Origin: Zeus faber
Lineage: Eukaryota; Chordata; Actinopteri; Zeiformes; Zeidae
Reading direction: 5' to 3'
DNA: 64,000 bases
NCBI GenBank assembly: GCA_960531495.1
Contig: OY482861.1
Location: 2,418,001-2,482,000, forward strand
Below the pieces are notes generated by a model that was given only the letters and a program-made list of their open reading frames with translations, made no database searches and was not told where the DNA came from. Both the position numbers and the translations under genes were made by a program. Shown here piece after piece: positions 1 through 10,755 of the stretch; the stretch's first letter is position 1, and every line of letters starts with the position of its first letter.

Positions 1-1318
1 GGGGTGAAACCAGGGAACGATGAGCCTAGGGCTGGAGAAGACAGGTTGTGAGTAAGTTGTTTAGTGAATTGGCTGCTGATGGCTGCCACATTGTTAGTAA
101 AAAAGGAGGCAAGGCAGTCAGCAGTGAGGTTAGTAGCTGGGGGAGGTGGTGGAGGGTAAAGCAGAGACTTGAAGGTGGTGAATAACGTACGTGTGTCTGT
201 GGCACCGTTGATCCTATCGTTGAAGAAGGCCTTCTTGGCAGCAGTGATGCCGGAAGAGAAGGAGGACAGCAGTGTCTGGTAGCTAGCAAGATCCTCAGTT
301 GTTTTGAATTTGTGCCATTTCCTCTCGGCTGCTCTGAGGTCAGTGCGCGTTGTCCGGGGGGTGTAACTCAGCCAAGGGTGCGACTGGGTTGAACGAGCAG
401 GTCTGGTGGATAGTGGACACAGGATATCCAGACATGAGCTCAAGGTGGAGCAGAGGGAGTTAGTGGCATCATTAACCTGCAGAGAGGAGAAAGTGCCATG
501 GGGTGGAAGAGAAGAGGAGAGCACAGAGGAGAAGTGGGTGGGAGACAAGTTGCGGAGATTGCTGCGGATAGTAACCATGGGTGGGGAGGTGGGGGGTTGT
601 TTTGGTAGCTGGACATTGAAGTGGATGAAGAAGTGGTCAGAGAGATGAAGAGGAGTGACCCATAGGTTGTCGGTGGTACAGCTCCGAGCAAGAATGAGAT
701 CAAGCTCTTTGCCAGCCTTGTGAGTCGGTGGAGTCGGGATCTGTCTTAGGTCGAACGAGCGAACCAAAGACAGGAAGTCAGCCGAGCTCGCACTGTCCAA
801 GTGAATGTTCATGTCTCCGAGGACGAGCATGGGACACTCGTGCTCAGGGATTGATGACAGCAGGGTGTCAAGCTCATGTAGGAAGTCACCTAGTTGTCCT
901 GGTGGACGGTAGATGACGACCACATAGGCTTTCACCGGAGCAGTCACCAAGACGGCGTGATATTCAAAGGAGGCAAAGTTGTTTAAAGGCAGCAGTGGAT
1001 TAAATTTCCATGTGTTGGAAATTAGCAGGCCAGTCCCACCACCACGGCCAGATGGTCTGGATGTGTGGGAGAATGAGTAGTTAGTGGAGAGTGCAGCCGG
1101 GGTTGCGCTATCTTCCGGTTTAATCCATGTCTCAGTGAGAGCAAGGAGCTCTAAGGAGAGTTGGTTGGCATGACCAGAAATGAAGTCTGCCTTGTTAACT
1201 GCAGATCGACAATTCCACAAGCCAACAGAGAAGGAGGTCTTTGCAGAAGATGTTTGCTGCAGGGACCTGAGGTTACCCGGATTGCATCGGCGTATGGTAT
1301 AACGACGCTTTCTGGGTG
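1..1318 (-). CDS. L2/CR1-clade LINE ORF2, endonuclease end (partial)
   Basis: Reading the minus strand from about 1318 down to base 1 gives one open frame with no stop, about 440 codons, cut off by the window edge. It starts with a basic stretch, then shows GLWNCRSAVNKADF, LALTETWIKPED and SGRGGGTGLLIS, then LGDMNIHLD and LSDHFFIHF. These are the ordered blocks of an APE-type endonuclease as found in L2/Maui and related fish LINEs: the catalytic Glu lies in TETW, the Asp/Asn in GDMN and the His in SDHF. After the nuclease comes the usual linker (HPWLSYTPRTTRTDLRAAER) and a proline run PPPPP near base 145. The enzyme nicks target DNA to prime reverse transcription. The RT domain would lie to the left, outside the window. 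No start codon is claimed, since 5' truncation is common. The clade is recognised from motif order, not from a search. Confidence 0.85.
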
Positions 1319-1746
1319 ACCTTGAAGTTGTAGGGATGCGGTAGTAGCACACTTTGTATGGAGTGAGAGAAAGAAGGCAGGTTTGCCTTGTTCGGTGTCC
1401 TTGCTTCGGTTGACGTGCAGAGGTAGACGTGCGTCTTTACACAGAGCGTCTTCACACGAGAGCGACTACAAATGGGCCAACGCTTGAAGGGCAGGACCAT
1501 AAATAGGTGATAGAATACAGCTGCTCGTGTGATTAGGGTTGCACCTGGCTAAGAGCACGCCCACATAAGAGAGGACTTACCTGAATAGGGGGTGTGTCTG
1601 GAACACAAGCTTGTTGGCAGATCAGCAAATAGCAGTGAAATGTACAGAGTCAATCCAGTAGTCCAAGTTGCAATACTACAATACGAGCAGTGATACACTA
1701 CACAGCAACCTCAGCACTAGAGCTCGACTCAGAGTTAGCTCGACTC
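1319..1746. other. Region between LINE fragment and satellite, unassigned
   Basis: The bases directly upstream of the LINE endonuclease frame could be the 5' part of that element, because a minus-strand open frame (1273-1500) runs into it in another phase. From about 1500 to 1746 I see no coding or structural feature. The last 30 bases contain a short imperfect duplication (GAGCTCGACTCAGAGTTAGC, then CTCGACTCAGA) before the satellite starts. Confidence 0.5.
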
Positions 1747-3415
1747 AGATTGAAAGTAAGAAAGATTGAAAGAAATATTGAACGAAAGATTGAAAGAAAG
1801 ATTGAAAGAAAGATTTAAACAAAGAAAGATTGAAAGTAAGAAAGATTGAAAGAAATATTGAACGAAAGATTGAAAGAAAGGATGAAAGAAAGATTGAAAA
1901 AAAGATTGAAAAAAAGAAAGATTGAAAGAAAGATTGAACGACTGAAGAAAAGAATGAAAGAAAGATTGAAAGAAAGATTGAAAGAAAGAAATATTGAAGG
2001 AAAGATTGAAAGATTGAATGATTGAAAGAAAGACTGAAAGAAAGATTGACCGACAGAAAGATTGAAAGAAAGAATGAAAGAAAGATTGAACGATTGGAAG
2101 AAATATTGAAAGAAAGATAGATTGAAAGAAAGAATGAAAGAAAGAATGAAAGATTTAAAGAAAGAATGAAAGAAAGATTGAAAGATTGAAATATTGAAAG
2201 AAAGAATGAAAGAAAGATTGAGAAAAAGATTGAAAGACTGAAAGAAACATTGAAAGATTAAACAATTGAAAGAAAGATTGCAAGAAAAATGGAAAGAATG
2301 AAAGATTGAAATAATGATTGAAAGTTTGAAAGAAAGATTGAAAGAAAGATTTAAGAAAGAAAGATTGAAAGAAATATTGAAAGAAAGATTGAAAGAAATA
2401 ACAAAAGAAAGATTGAAAGAAAGAATGAAAGAAAGATTGAACGATTGGAAGAAATATTGAAAGAAAGATGGATTGAAAGTAAGATAGATTGAAAGAAAGA
2501 ATGAAAGAAAGATTGAAAGATTTAAAGAAAGAATGAAAGAAAGATTGAAAGATTGAAATATTGAAAGAAAGAATGAAAGAAAGATTGAAAGATTGAAAGA
2601 AAGAACGATTGAAAGATTGAAAGAAAGAATGAAAGATTGAAAGAAAGATTGAAAGATTGAAAGAAAGATTGAAAAAATGAAAGATTGAAAGAAAGAATAA
2701 AAGAAAGATTGAAAGAACGATTGAAAGATTGAAAGAAAGAATGAAAGATTGAAAGAAACATTGAAAGAAAGATTGAAAGATTGAAAGAAAGAATGAAAGA
2801 GAGATTGAAAGATTGAATGAAAGATTGAAAGATCGATTGAAAGATTGAAAGATTGAAAGAAAGATTGAAAGAAAGATTGAAAGTTTGAAAGAAAGATTTA
2901 AAGAAAGATTTAAATATTGAAAGAAATATTGAAAGAGAGAAAGATTAAAAGTAAGAAAGATTGAAAGAAAGAATGAAAGAAAGATTGAATGATTGAAAGA
3001 TTGAAAGAAAGATTGAAAGAAAGAAAGATTGAAAGAAAGAATGAAAGAATGAAAGAAAGAATGAAAGAAAGATTGAAAGAAAGATTGAAAGAAATATTGA
3101 AAGAAAGAAAGATTGAAAGTAAGAAAGATTGAAAGAAAGAATGAAAGAAAGATTGAAAGATTGAAAGAAAGATTGAAAAAAGAAAGATTGAAAGAAAGAT
3201 TGAAAGAAAGATTGAACGACTGAAAGAAAGAATGAAAGAAAGATTGAAAGATAGATTGAAAGAGAGATTGAAAGAAATATTGAAAGACTGAAAGAAAGAA
3301 TGAAAGAAAGATTGAAAGAAAGATTGAAAGAAAGAAAGAAAAATTGAAAGAAAGATTGAAAGATTGAAAGAAAGATTGAAAGAACGATTGAAATAAAGGA
3401 GAACGAAAGAAAGGT
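1747..3415. repeat. GAAAGATT satellite array 1
   Basis: A continuous degenerate tandem array on the plus strand. The core is the 12-mer GAAAGAAAGATT, mixed with GAAAGATT and GAAAGAATGAAAGAAAGATT variants. The plus strand is almost free of cytosine. Because 12 is divisible by three, the minus strand holds long stop-free frames of Phe, Ser, Leu, Ile and Gln (one spans 2155-3435). These are low-complexity artefacts, not genes. The right part (about 2500-3415) matches 32050-32980 variant by variant, so the left edge of the duplicon lies inside this array. A short island of the same repeat reappears at 3465-3525. Confidence 0.95.
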
Positions 3416-3662
3416 TGATCCATTAACATCAGCACAACCCCATTGTGTTTATTGTTCTATGATAAGATTGAAAGAAAGATTGAAAATAAGATTGAAAGAA
3501 ACAAAGATTGAAAGAAAGATTTAAAAAAAATGAGTACTAGTCACTTTTAAAAAATCATTTGTCCTATGGATTAAATGCCATACACACTTGCATCTCTCCC
3601 CTCCCACCCCACACACATTCACATGACCAATCCTCCCAACACCCACACACACATGCGTACAT

Positions 3663-3663
<1 letters not shown>

Positions 3664-3700
<37 letters not shown>
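3664..3700. repeat. (CA)n microsatellite
   Basis: A pure CA run of about 37 bases just upstream of the gypsy 5' LTR, inside a wider CA-rich stretch from 3590. Confidence 0.95.
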
Positions 3701-3703
<3 letters not shown>

Positions 3704-3727
3704 CACAGGAATAAATGTACTCGTACA

Positions 3728-4230
3728 TGTTAGGCCCACGGCCTCCCAGCGCCACTAGAGGCCGCCCTTGCCCCATCTGCAGCTCCCTACTCAGACCCAA
3801 TTGCACACACCTGGGATCAATTACCCGCACTGTATTTAGCCCCAGCTTCCTAGCCATTCCTTGCCAGACCGTCAACTAGCTTTCCCCGAGTTGCATCGCG
3901 ATTGGCTCCCTTCCTAGTTCCTAGTTCCTAGTTCCTAGTTCCCAGTTCCCAGTTCCAAGTTCCTAGTTTATGTCTTGTTGTCTCGCCTTCCCTTCACCTG
4001 TCTGTCTCCGCTTGTCGACCAGGACTCTCCACCCAGCCTGGTTCCCCGTCTCTCCACCCGGATCCTGGACCCCATCTCCTGGTCATCATCGTCCCTGCCC
4101 TGCCCTGCTCCATCCCCTCCCGACCAGGTCGCCCCGGCCAGCTCCACCGTCCCAGTTAATAAACATCCCTTGCCTGCCTCCCGTGTCCCTGTGTCGTGCG
4201 TTTAGGTTCCTCCCTGTTCGGGTCGTGACA
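3728..4230 (+). repeat. Gypsy 5' LTR, copy A
   Basis: A 503-bp LTR bounded by TG and CA. It carries a tandem 7-bp repeat TTCCTAG near 3911 (four exact units plus variants) and a polyadenylation signal AATAAA at 4158-4163. Its right part is repeated at 5744-6131 as the 3' LTR. Confidence 0.9.
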
Positions 4231-4251
4231 GTACGGTCTGGCCAGGAAAAC

Positions 4252-5199
4252 ATGGACCCAGCCGACACAGAAGGGCTCCGCCGCGCACTCCGGGACAGAG
4301 GAGTGTTGCTTGGGCAACATGACCGGGTCCTCCGGGACATCGCGGAACACCTCCGGACCATCTCTGCGGCCGTCAGCAGCCTGCAGGGCCCTCCGGCCCC
4401 CGTGGCCTCCCCTGCTCCTCCGACCTGCCCTCCTTCCCCCACCAGGGCTCCCAGCGCCTCTCTCGTTCCCCCTGAGCCCCACGTTCCGGCTCCAGCGCCT
4501 TACGACGGCGATTTCGGCACCTGCCGCGCCTTCCTTGTGCAGTGCGCGGTGGTTTTCCAACAGCGGCTGTCGTCGTACGACTCCGATAGTGCCCACATCG
4601 CGTTCCTCATCTCCTGCCTGAGAGGGGCGGCTCTCGGCTGGGGTTCCGCGGTTTGGAGTCAGGGGGGTCCCGTGAGTCTCTCCTACGATCTGTTTACCCG
4701 CGAAATGAGGAGAGTCTTCGACCACCCAGTTTGCGGCAAGGAGGCCGCCAGAAGACTCCTCTCCCTCCGCCAGGGTTCCCGTAGCGTCGCCTCCCTCGTC
4801 GTCGAGTTCCGGACTCTAGCCGCGGAAAGCGGCTGGAATGACGGAGCCCTGCAGGACGTGTTCCAGCGTGCCCTGAACGACGAGTTGCGGGACGAGCTGG
4901 CACGGCGGGACGAGCCCACGGACCTGGACCAACTAGTGGAGACCTCAATCCGCCTGGACAACCGGCTACGGGAGCGCCATCGCGAGAGGGAGGGGGCGAG
5001 CCTCCAGTCCGTGCCTCCCGCCTGGGCGGCCACGCCCCAGTCTCCAGCGCCCGCTACTCTTGGGCGCCGCACAAGTCCCCCGACTCTCTCCGATGCCGAG
5101 CCAATGCAGCTTGGTCACTCCCGGATCTACCCAGAGGAGCGAGCACGCCGCCTACAGACCGGTGCCTCTCTGTATTGCGGTCGGCTGGGACACCTCTGA
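4252..5199 (+). pseudogene. Gypsy Gag, copy A, stopped in its zinc knuckle
   Basis: ATG at 4252 lies 21 bases after the LTR and opens a 315-codon frame (MDPADTEGLRRAL...). The frame also continues 94 codons upstream into the LTR, but the Met after the LTR fits the family. An N-terminal coiled-coil-like helix is followed by a Pro/Ala-rich linker, then the capsid-like region (residues about 85-230, with FLISCLRGAALGW and FDHPVCGKEAARRLL), then the basic tail EPMQLG...IYPEERARR. The protein should form the particle shell and bind RNA. Its single knuckle is defective: the sequence reads SLYCGRLGHL and then TGA, with Ser where the first Cys is expected and the stop before the last Cys. A Cys-Pro pair follows the stop in frame. 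Confidence 0.85.
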
Positions 5200-5254
5200 G
5201 CCACCTGCCCGGTCCGGCCACGAGAGGGCGACTCCTCGGTAGGGCTACGCTCCG

Positions 5255-5743
5255 GCCGCTCCTTACCACGTCATCGCCCCTATGACTGCGCAATCAACCT
5301 CCTGCCAGGCGCCCCCCTCCCCTGCAGTCGCCTGTATAACGTCTCCCGGTCTGAACAGGAGGCCATGGAGACTCACATCCGCGACTCTCTCGCTGCCAGG
5401 ATTACTCGTCCCTCGTTTTCTCCGCTAGGCGCAGGGTTCTTCTTTGTTGCGGAGAAGGACAAGACCCTCCGTCCTTGCGTCGATTTCAGGGGACTGAACG
5501 ATATCACGATCAAAGACAAGTACCCCTTGCCCCTGATGGATTCAGTCTTCGTCCCCATCCAGGGGGCCACCCACTTTTCCAAGCTGGACCTCCGCAACGC
5601 TTACCACCTGGTCCGCATCCGCAAAGGGGACGAGTGGAAGACTGCCTTTAACACCCCGCTCGGTCACTTTGAGTACCTTGTTATGCCCTTTGGGCTGTCA
5701 AATGCCCCAGCGGTCTTCCAGGCCCTAATTAACGGGAGGTTAG
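5255..5743 (+). pseudogene. Gypsy reverse transcriptase, N-terminal half, copy A
   Basis: An open frame from about 5255 shows [14 protein letters not shown], then [47 protein letters not shown] (first catalytic Asp), [20 protein letters not shown] and LSNAPAVFQ. This is the fingers and early palm of a gypsy RT. It stops at the block before the YxDD box: at 5743/5744 the sequence switches directly to LTR. The two other catalytic Asp residues are absent, so it cannot be active. The protease domain normally between gag and RT is also missing, since only about 55 bases separate the gag stop from the RT frame. Confidence 0.85.
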
Positions 5744-6131
5744 CAACTAGCTTTCCCCGAGTTGCATCGCCGCGTCAGCCGCGTCAGCCGCGTCAGCCGC
5801 GTCAGCGATTGGCTCCCTTCCTAGTTCCTAGTTCCCAGTTCCAAGTTCCAAGTTCCTAGTTTATGTCTTGTTGTCTCGCCTTCCCTTCACCTGTCTGTCT
5901 CCGCTGGTCGACCAGGACTCTCCACCCAGCCTGGTTCCCCGTCTCTCCACCCGGATCCTGGACCCCATCTCCTGGTCATCATCGTCCCTGTCCTGCCCTG
6001 CTCCATCCCCCCCCGACCAGGTCCCTCCGGCCAGCTCCACCGTCCCGGTTAATAAACATCACTTTATTATTTGCCTGCCTCCCGTGTCCCTGTGTCGTGC
6101 GTTTGGGTTCCTCCCTGTTCTGGTCGTGACA
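5744..6131 (+). repeat. Gypsy 3' LTR, copy A, 5'-truncated
   Basis: It matches the 5' LTR from CAACTAGCTTTCC to the end but lacks the first 140 or so bases, lost in the same deletion that removed the rest of pol. It contains a 9-bp tandem repeat CGCGTCAGC (four units near 5770-5808) not present in the 5' LTR, fewer TTCCTAG units, and its own AATAAA near 6051. Confidence 0.88.
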
Positions 6132-6136
6132 GTACA

Positions 6137-8621
6137 TCCAGTATGTATACACACACAGTCATGTTAACCTATACACTGTGGTTTAAACAGGACTACGTAC
6201 TACCCATATGCACTCACAGCACTGTGTATATCCTCTCCCACCACACACATTCACATAACAAACCGTCCCGGCACACACACACACACACACACACACACAA
6301 TGATGCAAGTCATATCAACACAGCTGAAGCCGCCTTGTGTTATGAATTCCTCTCATGCCGCAGCCTTCAGCTCTCCAGTAGCTCTCCAGCAGCTCCTCGT
6401 GTCCCAGCAGAGCTGCCGTGCAGTTGTTCTGCTGCTAAAGGCTGTCAACGTTCAGCGGGCGGACGCTCGTTTGCCCCCACCCTCCGAGCTCCCCTGCCAT
6501 CCAGGGTCCTTCTGACCCCCCCCCCCCCCTTTAGCAGGGAGCTTGCCATCCTGCTTCTGTGTGTGGCCAGAGTCCACCGCTGCACACATCCCCTGGCCGA
6601 CACGGCCCGTTGTGTTGTTTTTTTTTTATAATAGGGGGGATAAACAAAGTGTGTGTGTGGCGGAACAATCTCACGGTTACAGGGGCCAAGTTGGGTTCAC
6701 CTGTCGACGATGACGAAGCCCGGCATTGACGTGCAAGCTTGGCGGCGGTAGTGGAGTCGGGTGGTGGGGGTAGGCAGACTCAGAGCTTTACAAGGAGCGG
6801 GGCCGGGAAATGTGGCGCACGGCTGAAGGCGACGTAGCTAAATCACCTCCACGGGGTGTTTACGGGGAAGGATCATTAGCGAGCTCGGCTACCTGCGTTA
6901 CCCCTCGCTCTCCCTCCGTCAGCGTTTCGGCAGGAGTCCAGGGAGTCTGATGCCCTCATTAATAAAGATTACTATCTTATCCTACAATGAATAGTAGTAA
7001 TTTTAATAATTATGCCGAACAGCGATAAACGTAATCTCATTAAATTAATGCCCAATCGTTCTTCTTTACAAAGAATAATCCACGTATTCATAATAATAAA
7101 TAATAATTTGGTTATCAAAATGCGTCATTATAGACGTTTTTTTTAATATCTTAATGGTATATTTTGTACGATCACATTAGCATGATGTAATAATAATTTT
7201 GGGAATGCATTATTAAAATATATTAAAATAATTTATTTGGATGGAGTAATTTTTTGGAGAAGCTTCCGCATTGCGGGAGGAGAACGTCTGAGAGAAGCAC
7301 ACTATATTTACCCTATCTCCTCATGCCGTGACTGTGCCCAATATTGAAACAGCAGAAGAAGAACGGGGGCAATAAAATGGATATAGAGTAAGTGCACGAA
7401 AAAAAAATGTTTTAGAAAGTTAACTTTTCAATTGTTACACGTTTTTGCTGTTAAATGCTAGCAGTTTTGTGTTATAACACGATATAACACGGAGAGATTA
7501 TGCATGCAAAAGTTAATGACTTTGTTTTATTTTATAAAGCCGTTTTTAACATGCACAGTATCTAGCTTTAGTTAAATGTGTGTTGGAGTGGAGTGTTAAC
7601 TAGCATTTAGATTTAGTTTACTGTGTGTTGGTGCAGGGAGACGGTACTGTGAGAGAGAGACGGTTTTCAAACAGACAGACGGACCCGCTAGCTAAGTTTC
7701 ACTTGATCGGTTCTCCACCAAAGCGTGCTGAGAGAGTCCGGACTGTTTTTTGCCAGTTTAGACTTTATTTGAAGGTACAATGGTACCTCGACTTATGACT
7801 GCATCTACTTACTAATCCAAGATACGATAGTCGCGAAAATTAGCATCGTCTTACGACTGACTGCTCCAAGATACGACCGTGGAAATTTGTAGTTGGCGCG
7901 TCGGCGTCAGTCAGCGGGCGACCTACATCGTGTGTGCACGTTGTTCGTGGCTTATCGATTTTTTTTTCATATTTACTGTGTTTGTGCTGTGCGTTTTGTT
8001 TTTTTGTTTTTTAACTTATGAAAGCAATATGTGCTCTCTGTCATTTGGGTGGGCCGGCTGTACAAGTGGTTGCCTGCTGAAATAGAATATTTTCTGCAAT
8101 GATATCTGTTATCCTCGGGCAGTGCCTGACTTTAAGGATAAACAGTAAAAGATAACATTTATAAAGTCGCGATCATGTGGGACATCTGGAACAATCACAG
8201 CATCCCATTTTGCTGGTTCATACACATTGCTGTATGGAGGTGATTTAGCAGCATGAGAAATGTACCACTGAATTTTGGAGTCCTAAATAGTTGTAACTGG
8301 TTCTAATGTTGTGGCTGATCGGTGTGTATGTTGTTGTATGATGTTGTTGTGATTTTATTTTTTCCTATTGAAATAAAAAAAAAATGAAAGTCAAACCTGA
8401 TTTTAAATTTCACTCATCCTTTGGTCATGAAATGGAAAAATAATTTTTCAATTTTGATTTTTGTATCTCCAAAAAAGCAAAATTTGAAAACCACTCATAC
8501 CCCATTTTTTCCATTTCTGATTCTGAATTGAGAATAGAGTAACCAAAAGATACAGCGATTGAAAGACCTGGTCTACACTCCTAATTGTATTTGTCCTTTT
8601 ACATTTCTATTTCTATCTTAG
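6137..8621. other. Non-coding stretch after gypsy A
   Basis: It holds a (CA)n run at 6272-6299, a poly-C tract near 6519, a GC- and CpG-richer block at about 6680-6950, and an AT-rich block at 6960-7260. The part near 7775-7880 (GGTACCTCGACTTATGACTG and the related TACGACTGACTGC) resembles widespread fish interspersed repeats, but I cannot name the family. At about 8320 copy A holds some 35 bases absent from copy B, between short TGTTGT repeats. No convincing gene is seen. Confidence 0.5.
6272..6299. repeat. (CA)n microsatellite
   Basis: A pure CA run of 28 bases, kept at equal length in unit B (36138-36165). Confidence 0.95.
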
Positions 8622-8845
8622 AAATCTCTGAGAGAAGGAGGTGGTTACCTGAGGAGGTCCATGCGGTGGAAAAGAACCTGAAGGCTTTCATTGAAAGTGG
8701 TAAAGTGCCGGGAAGGACTGAGTGTGATGCATGTATTAGAGCTTCACCTGAAGCTCTAAACCAGCGAAGCTGGACTGCATTGAAGTACTATGTAAAAAAT
8801 CGTATCACTGCCATCCAATGCGAAAGTGCGAGAATAATTTATTAA
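8622..8845 (+). CDS. Exon-like frame, terminal exon of an unknown teleost-type protein, copy A
   Basis: A pyrimidine-rich tract ending in CTTAG at 8621 gives a good 3' splice site. The frame after it has about 73 codons, up to TAA. It contains RRRWLPEEVHAVEKNLKAF, GKVPGRTECDACIRA and RSWTALKYYVKNRITAIQ. A Trp-x-x-Glu-Glu start, a central VPG and Cys-x-x-Cys, and a closing K-x-Y/F-V-K-N-R-I are what I remember from the C-terminus of many uncharacterised multicopy fish proteins with a SANT/Myb-like look. No upstream exon in the right phase was found, so this is more likely an orphan exon or retained fragment than a working gene. Copy B keeps the frame open with one change near the end (RIIY against RRIY). 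Confidence 0.45.
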
Positions 8846-9024
8846 TAGAGTTGTTAAAGCATTTGCTCAAACATGTTGGTTCACGTTGCTCAAAAATGTT
8901 GGTTCATTTGATGCAACTTCATTTTTGATGATGTTTGTGTTGTTCGTTGGCATCCTGAGTACCCAGGTATACACTGGAGTTCAACTAGTTATTGATTTTA
9001 TCAGGCGAAAACATTGATAATTAG

Positions 9025-9486
9025 TAGTTAGGTGCAGTCAAAGGCCGCAAGTCAATTCATCTGCTGATAACAACTGACTCTACGGTGGCCAACGGGAAAA
9101 CTCTACAACTAAAGAAAATACATGTAAATAGACAAAACGCAAGCAAATTTAGAAAATGTCATCATCAATTTGACAACACAGGCAACAACACAATGGAAAA
9201 GTTCACGAAGGAACAAACTTAAAATAAAAACATCAAGAAATGTTTGTGTATCATATCTGATATATTCCCCAAATGAAGTGTCCGTGGTGAATTGCTTTTA
9301 AGTTTGTTTCTGTGCAAATGTTTCCATTGTTTTGCATCTCTTGCCTGTGTTGTCAAATTGATGATGATGTTTTCTGAATTTGCTTGTGTTTTGTCTATTT
9401 GCAGTGAGTTTTCCTGCCGACCACCGTAGGGTAGGTTTTTATCAGCAGATTAATTGAAAATGGATAGTTAGGTGCAGGCAAAGGCC
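9025..9486. mobile_element. Fold-back element with 22-bp flanking direct repeats, copy A
   Basis: The arms 9054-9226 and about 9296-9455 are imperfect reverse complements. For example, AATTCATCTGCTGATAA at the left end pairs with TTATCAGCAGATTAATT at the right, and the inner part ATCATCAATTTGACAACACA pairs with its complement near 9348-9367. About 70 bases lie between the arms. Outside the arms the same 22-mer, TAGTTAGGTGCAGTCAAAGG plus CC, occurs at 9025-9046 and 9465-9486 with one mismatch. This fits a non-autonomous fold-back or MITE-like insertion with a long target duplication, or an older inverted duplication. No ORF is inside. The right arm is where unit C breaks. Confidence 0.6.
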
Positions 9487-10366
9487 AAAGGTCAGGGTTT
9501 ACCACCATACTACTCTTCCCCCGCGTGAATACATTGCACTTTTTCTTTGTTACAAAGCATATCAGGAGACTTACTAAGCCCTGTGTGAGCCCTTGTTTGT
9601 TTTCTTGTGCCATCTGCTCCTTTTTATTTTATAATAAATAATTGTAATTTTTTATCTACCTTTTGTACAGTGGGTGTAGGTTTATTCCCCGTTCGATTAA
9701 GTTTGGAAGAAAATATTATACTGTCAAAACCATCAAATTCAATAACAATTGATTCTGTGCTCTCTTTTAAAGTATATGTGGTATTTGTCATACTTATCTG
9801 GAAATCAATTGATGAACCGGTATTTAAGTCGAAAATGATCTGCATAATATGCTCAAATTTACTACATTTACTTACAGCGTGCCTAGGTAGAAAAATAATC
9901 TTTACTTTCCAATTTTTGATATGTTTAAGTGGTGTTGGCCTGAGGCCTGATTTCTTAAATTGGTTGTATATCCTTTCAAATTAATAATTGTACTTTTGGA
10001 AGGTTTATATTTTTCAATCAGAATCTGACCTATTGATTAAAAAAAGTGTTCAGTGTCAAAGTTTGCATGTCAATAGACCATAACATGGTGGGTCCCCTGT
10101 GTAATCAAAAAGTCAGGTGGGGTTCCCATGAGGCTCAAAAATTCAGGTCTAAAATCTTTTTGAGGGTTATCATTTTTTAAAGTAGTTTTTGTATCATCAA
10201 AAAATGATCCGTGATTTATGTACTCAACACTAAACGTTTTACGAGACACAAGGACGCGTTAGCATGGGGTATGCCACGTGAAAACCCCAGCATGCAATGG
10301 GGGGCGTACCTTCGTATTCCTGTCTATTATTTGTCCGCATTTTGTTAATTGTTTATATTCTTGTTA
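9487..10366. other. AT-rich non-coding stretch, unit A
   Basis: No credible gene. Small open frames on either strand (for example 9607-9984) are AT-rich, lack recognisable motifs, and the plus-strand one shares its bases with an equally long minus-strand frame. The block is present in all three units and is useful only for comparing them. Confidence 0.5.
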
Positions 10367-10430
10367 TTTACATTTACATTTACATTTAGTCATTAAGCAG
10401 ATGCTTTTATCCAAAGCGACTTACAAGGGA
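10367..10430. repeat. Teleost interspersed repeat motif, copy A
   Basis: TTTACATTTACATTTACATT followed by TAGTCATTAAGCAGATGCTT and TTATCCAAAGCGACTTACAA. This motif is, to my knowledge, very common in teleost genomes as the end of an interspersed repeat. I cannot assign the parent family. Copies B and C read CATTTAGCAG where A reads CATTAAGCAG. Confidence 0.6.
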
Positions 10431-10755
10431 GAATAACATTCAAGCAACAGCTATTTCTCTACATTCTGCTGGTACTTGTAGAGTTAATTGACTAACCGAT
10501 ATGATGGTCTATAGACCAATCAATAGAAAAAATAGTTTCACCTTTACAGCCAGCAGTAAGGTTTTTGGATGCTTTAAATTGCAGTACACTTGTTCTAGAA
10601 AATGATCAGTTTCTAAGTTATGGAGCCATTTCAAAATGTTATTGTCGAATAAGTGTCTTGTGCTGTTCTTATTTATCTATTGTGCCTCAACACTTTTAGA
10701 AGCCTCGTGGAAAGTCAGTAGTATTTATTTTGGGTTTTTGTCTGTTAAGAAACAG

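Larger units (their letters stand above)
3728..6131 (+). mobile_element. Ty3/gypsy (Sushi-like) LTR retrotransposon, copy A, internally deleted
   Basis: The element starts with TGTTAGG and ends with GTCGTGACA. It is flanked by a perfect 5-bp target-site duplication GTACA (3723-3727 and 6132-6136). Inside are a 5' LTR, gag, a short spacer, the first half of reverse transcriptase and a truncated 3' LTR. Protease, the second half of RT, RNase H and integrase are missing, so this copy is non-autonomous. Both outer ends and the duplication are intact, so it inserted as a unit. The internal losses arose either later or in the copied template. Confidence 0.9.

Noticed and set aside
1747-3415. CRISPR-like array
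   Set aside because: Degenerate short tandem repeats without unique spacers, in a eukaryotic context.
3970-4250. N-terminal extension of gypsy Gag into the LTR
   Set aside because: The upstream codons are LTR sequence repeated at 5863-6129 in another context. The Met just after the LTR fits gag.
6856-6876. A 13-base match to the 3' end of 18S rRNA (GGAAGGATCATTA)
   Set aside because: The bases before and after do not match rRNA or ITS, so this is a chance short match.
7371-7390. AATAAAATGGATATAGAGTA as a first exon (ATG then AGA/GTAAGT donor) for the exon at 8622
   Set aside because: Joining this donor to the 8621 acceptor gives the wrong phase and an early stop.
9395-9613. A conserved small minus-strand protein, open in A, B and C
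   Set aside because: The copies are too recent for openness to mean selection. The frame spans the fold-back arm, and its C-terminus changes at the unit C junction.
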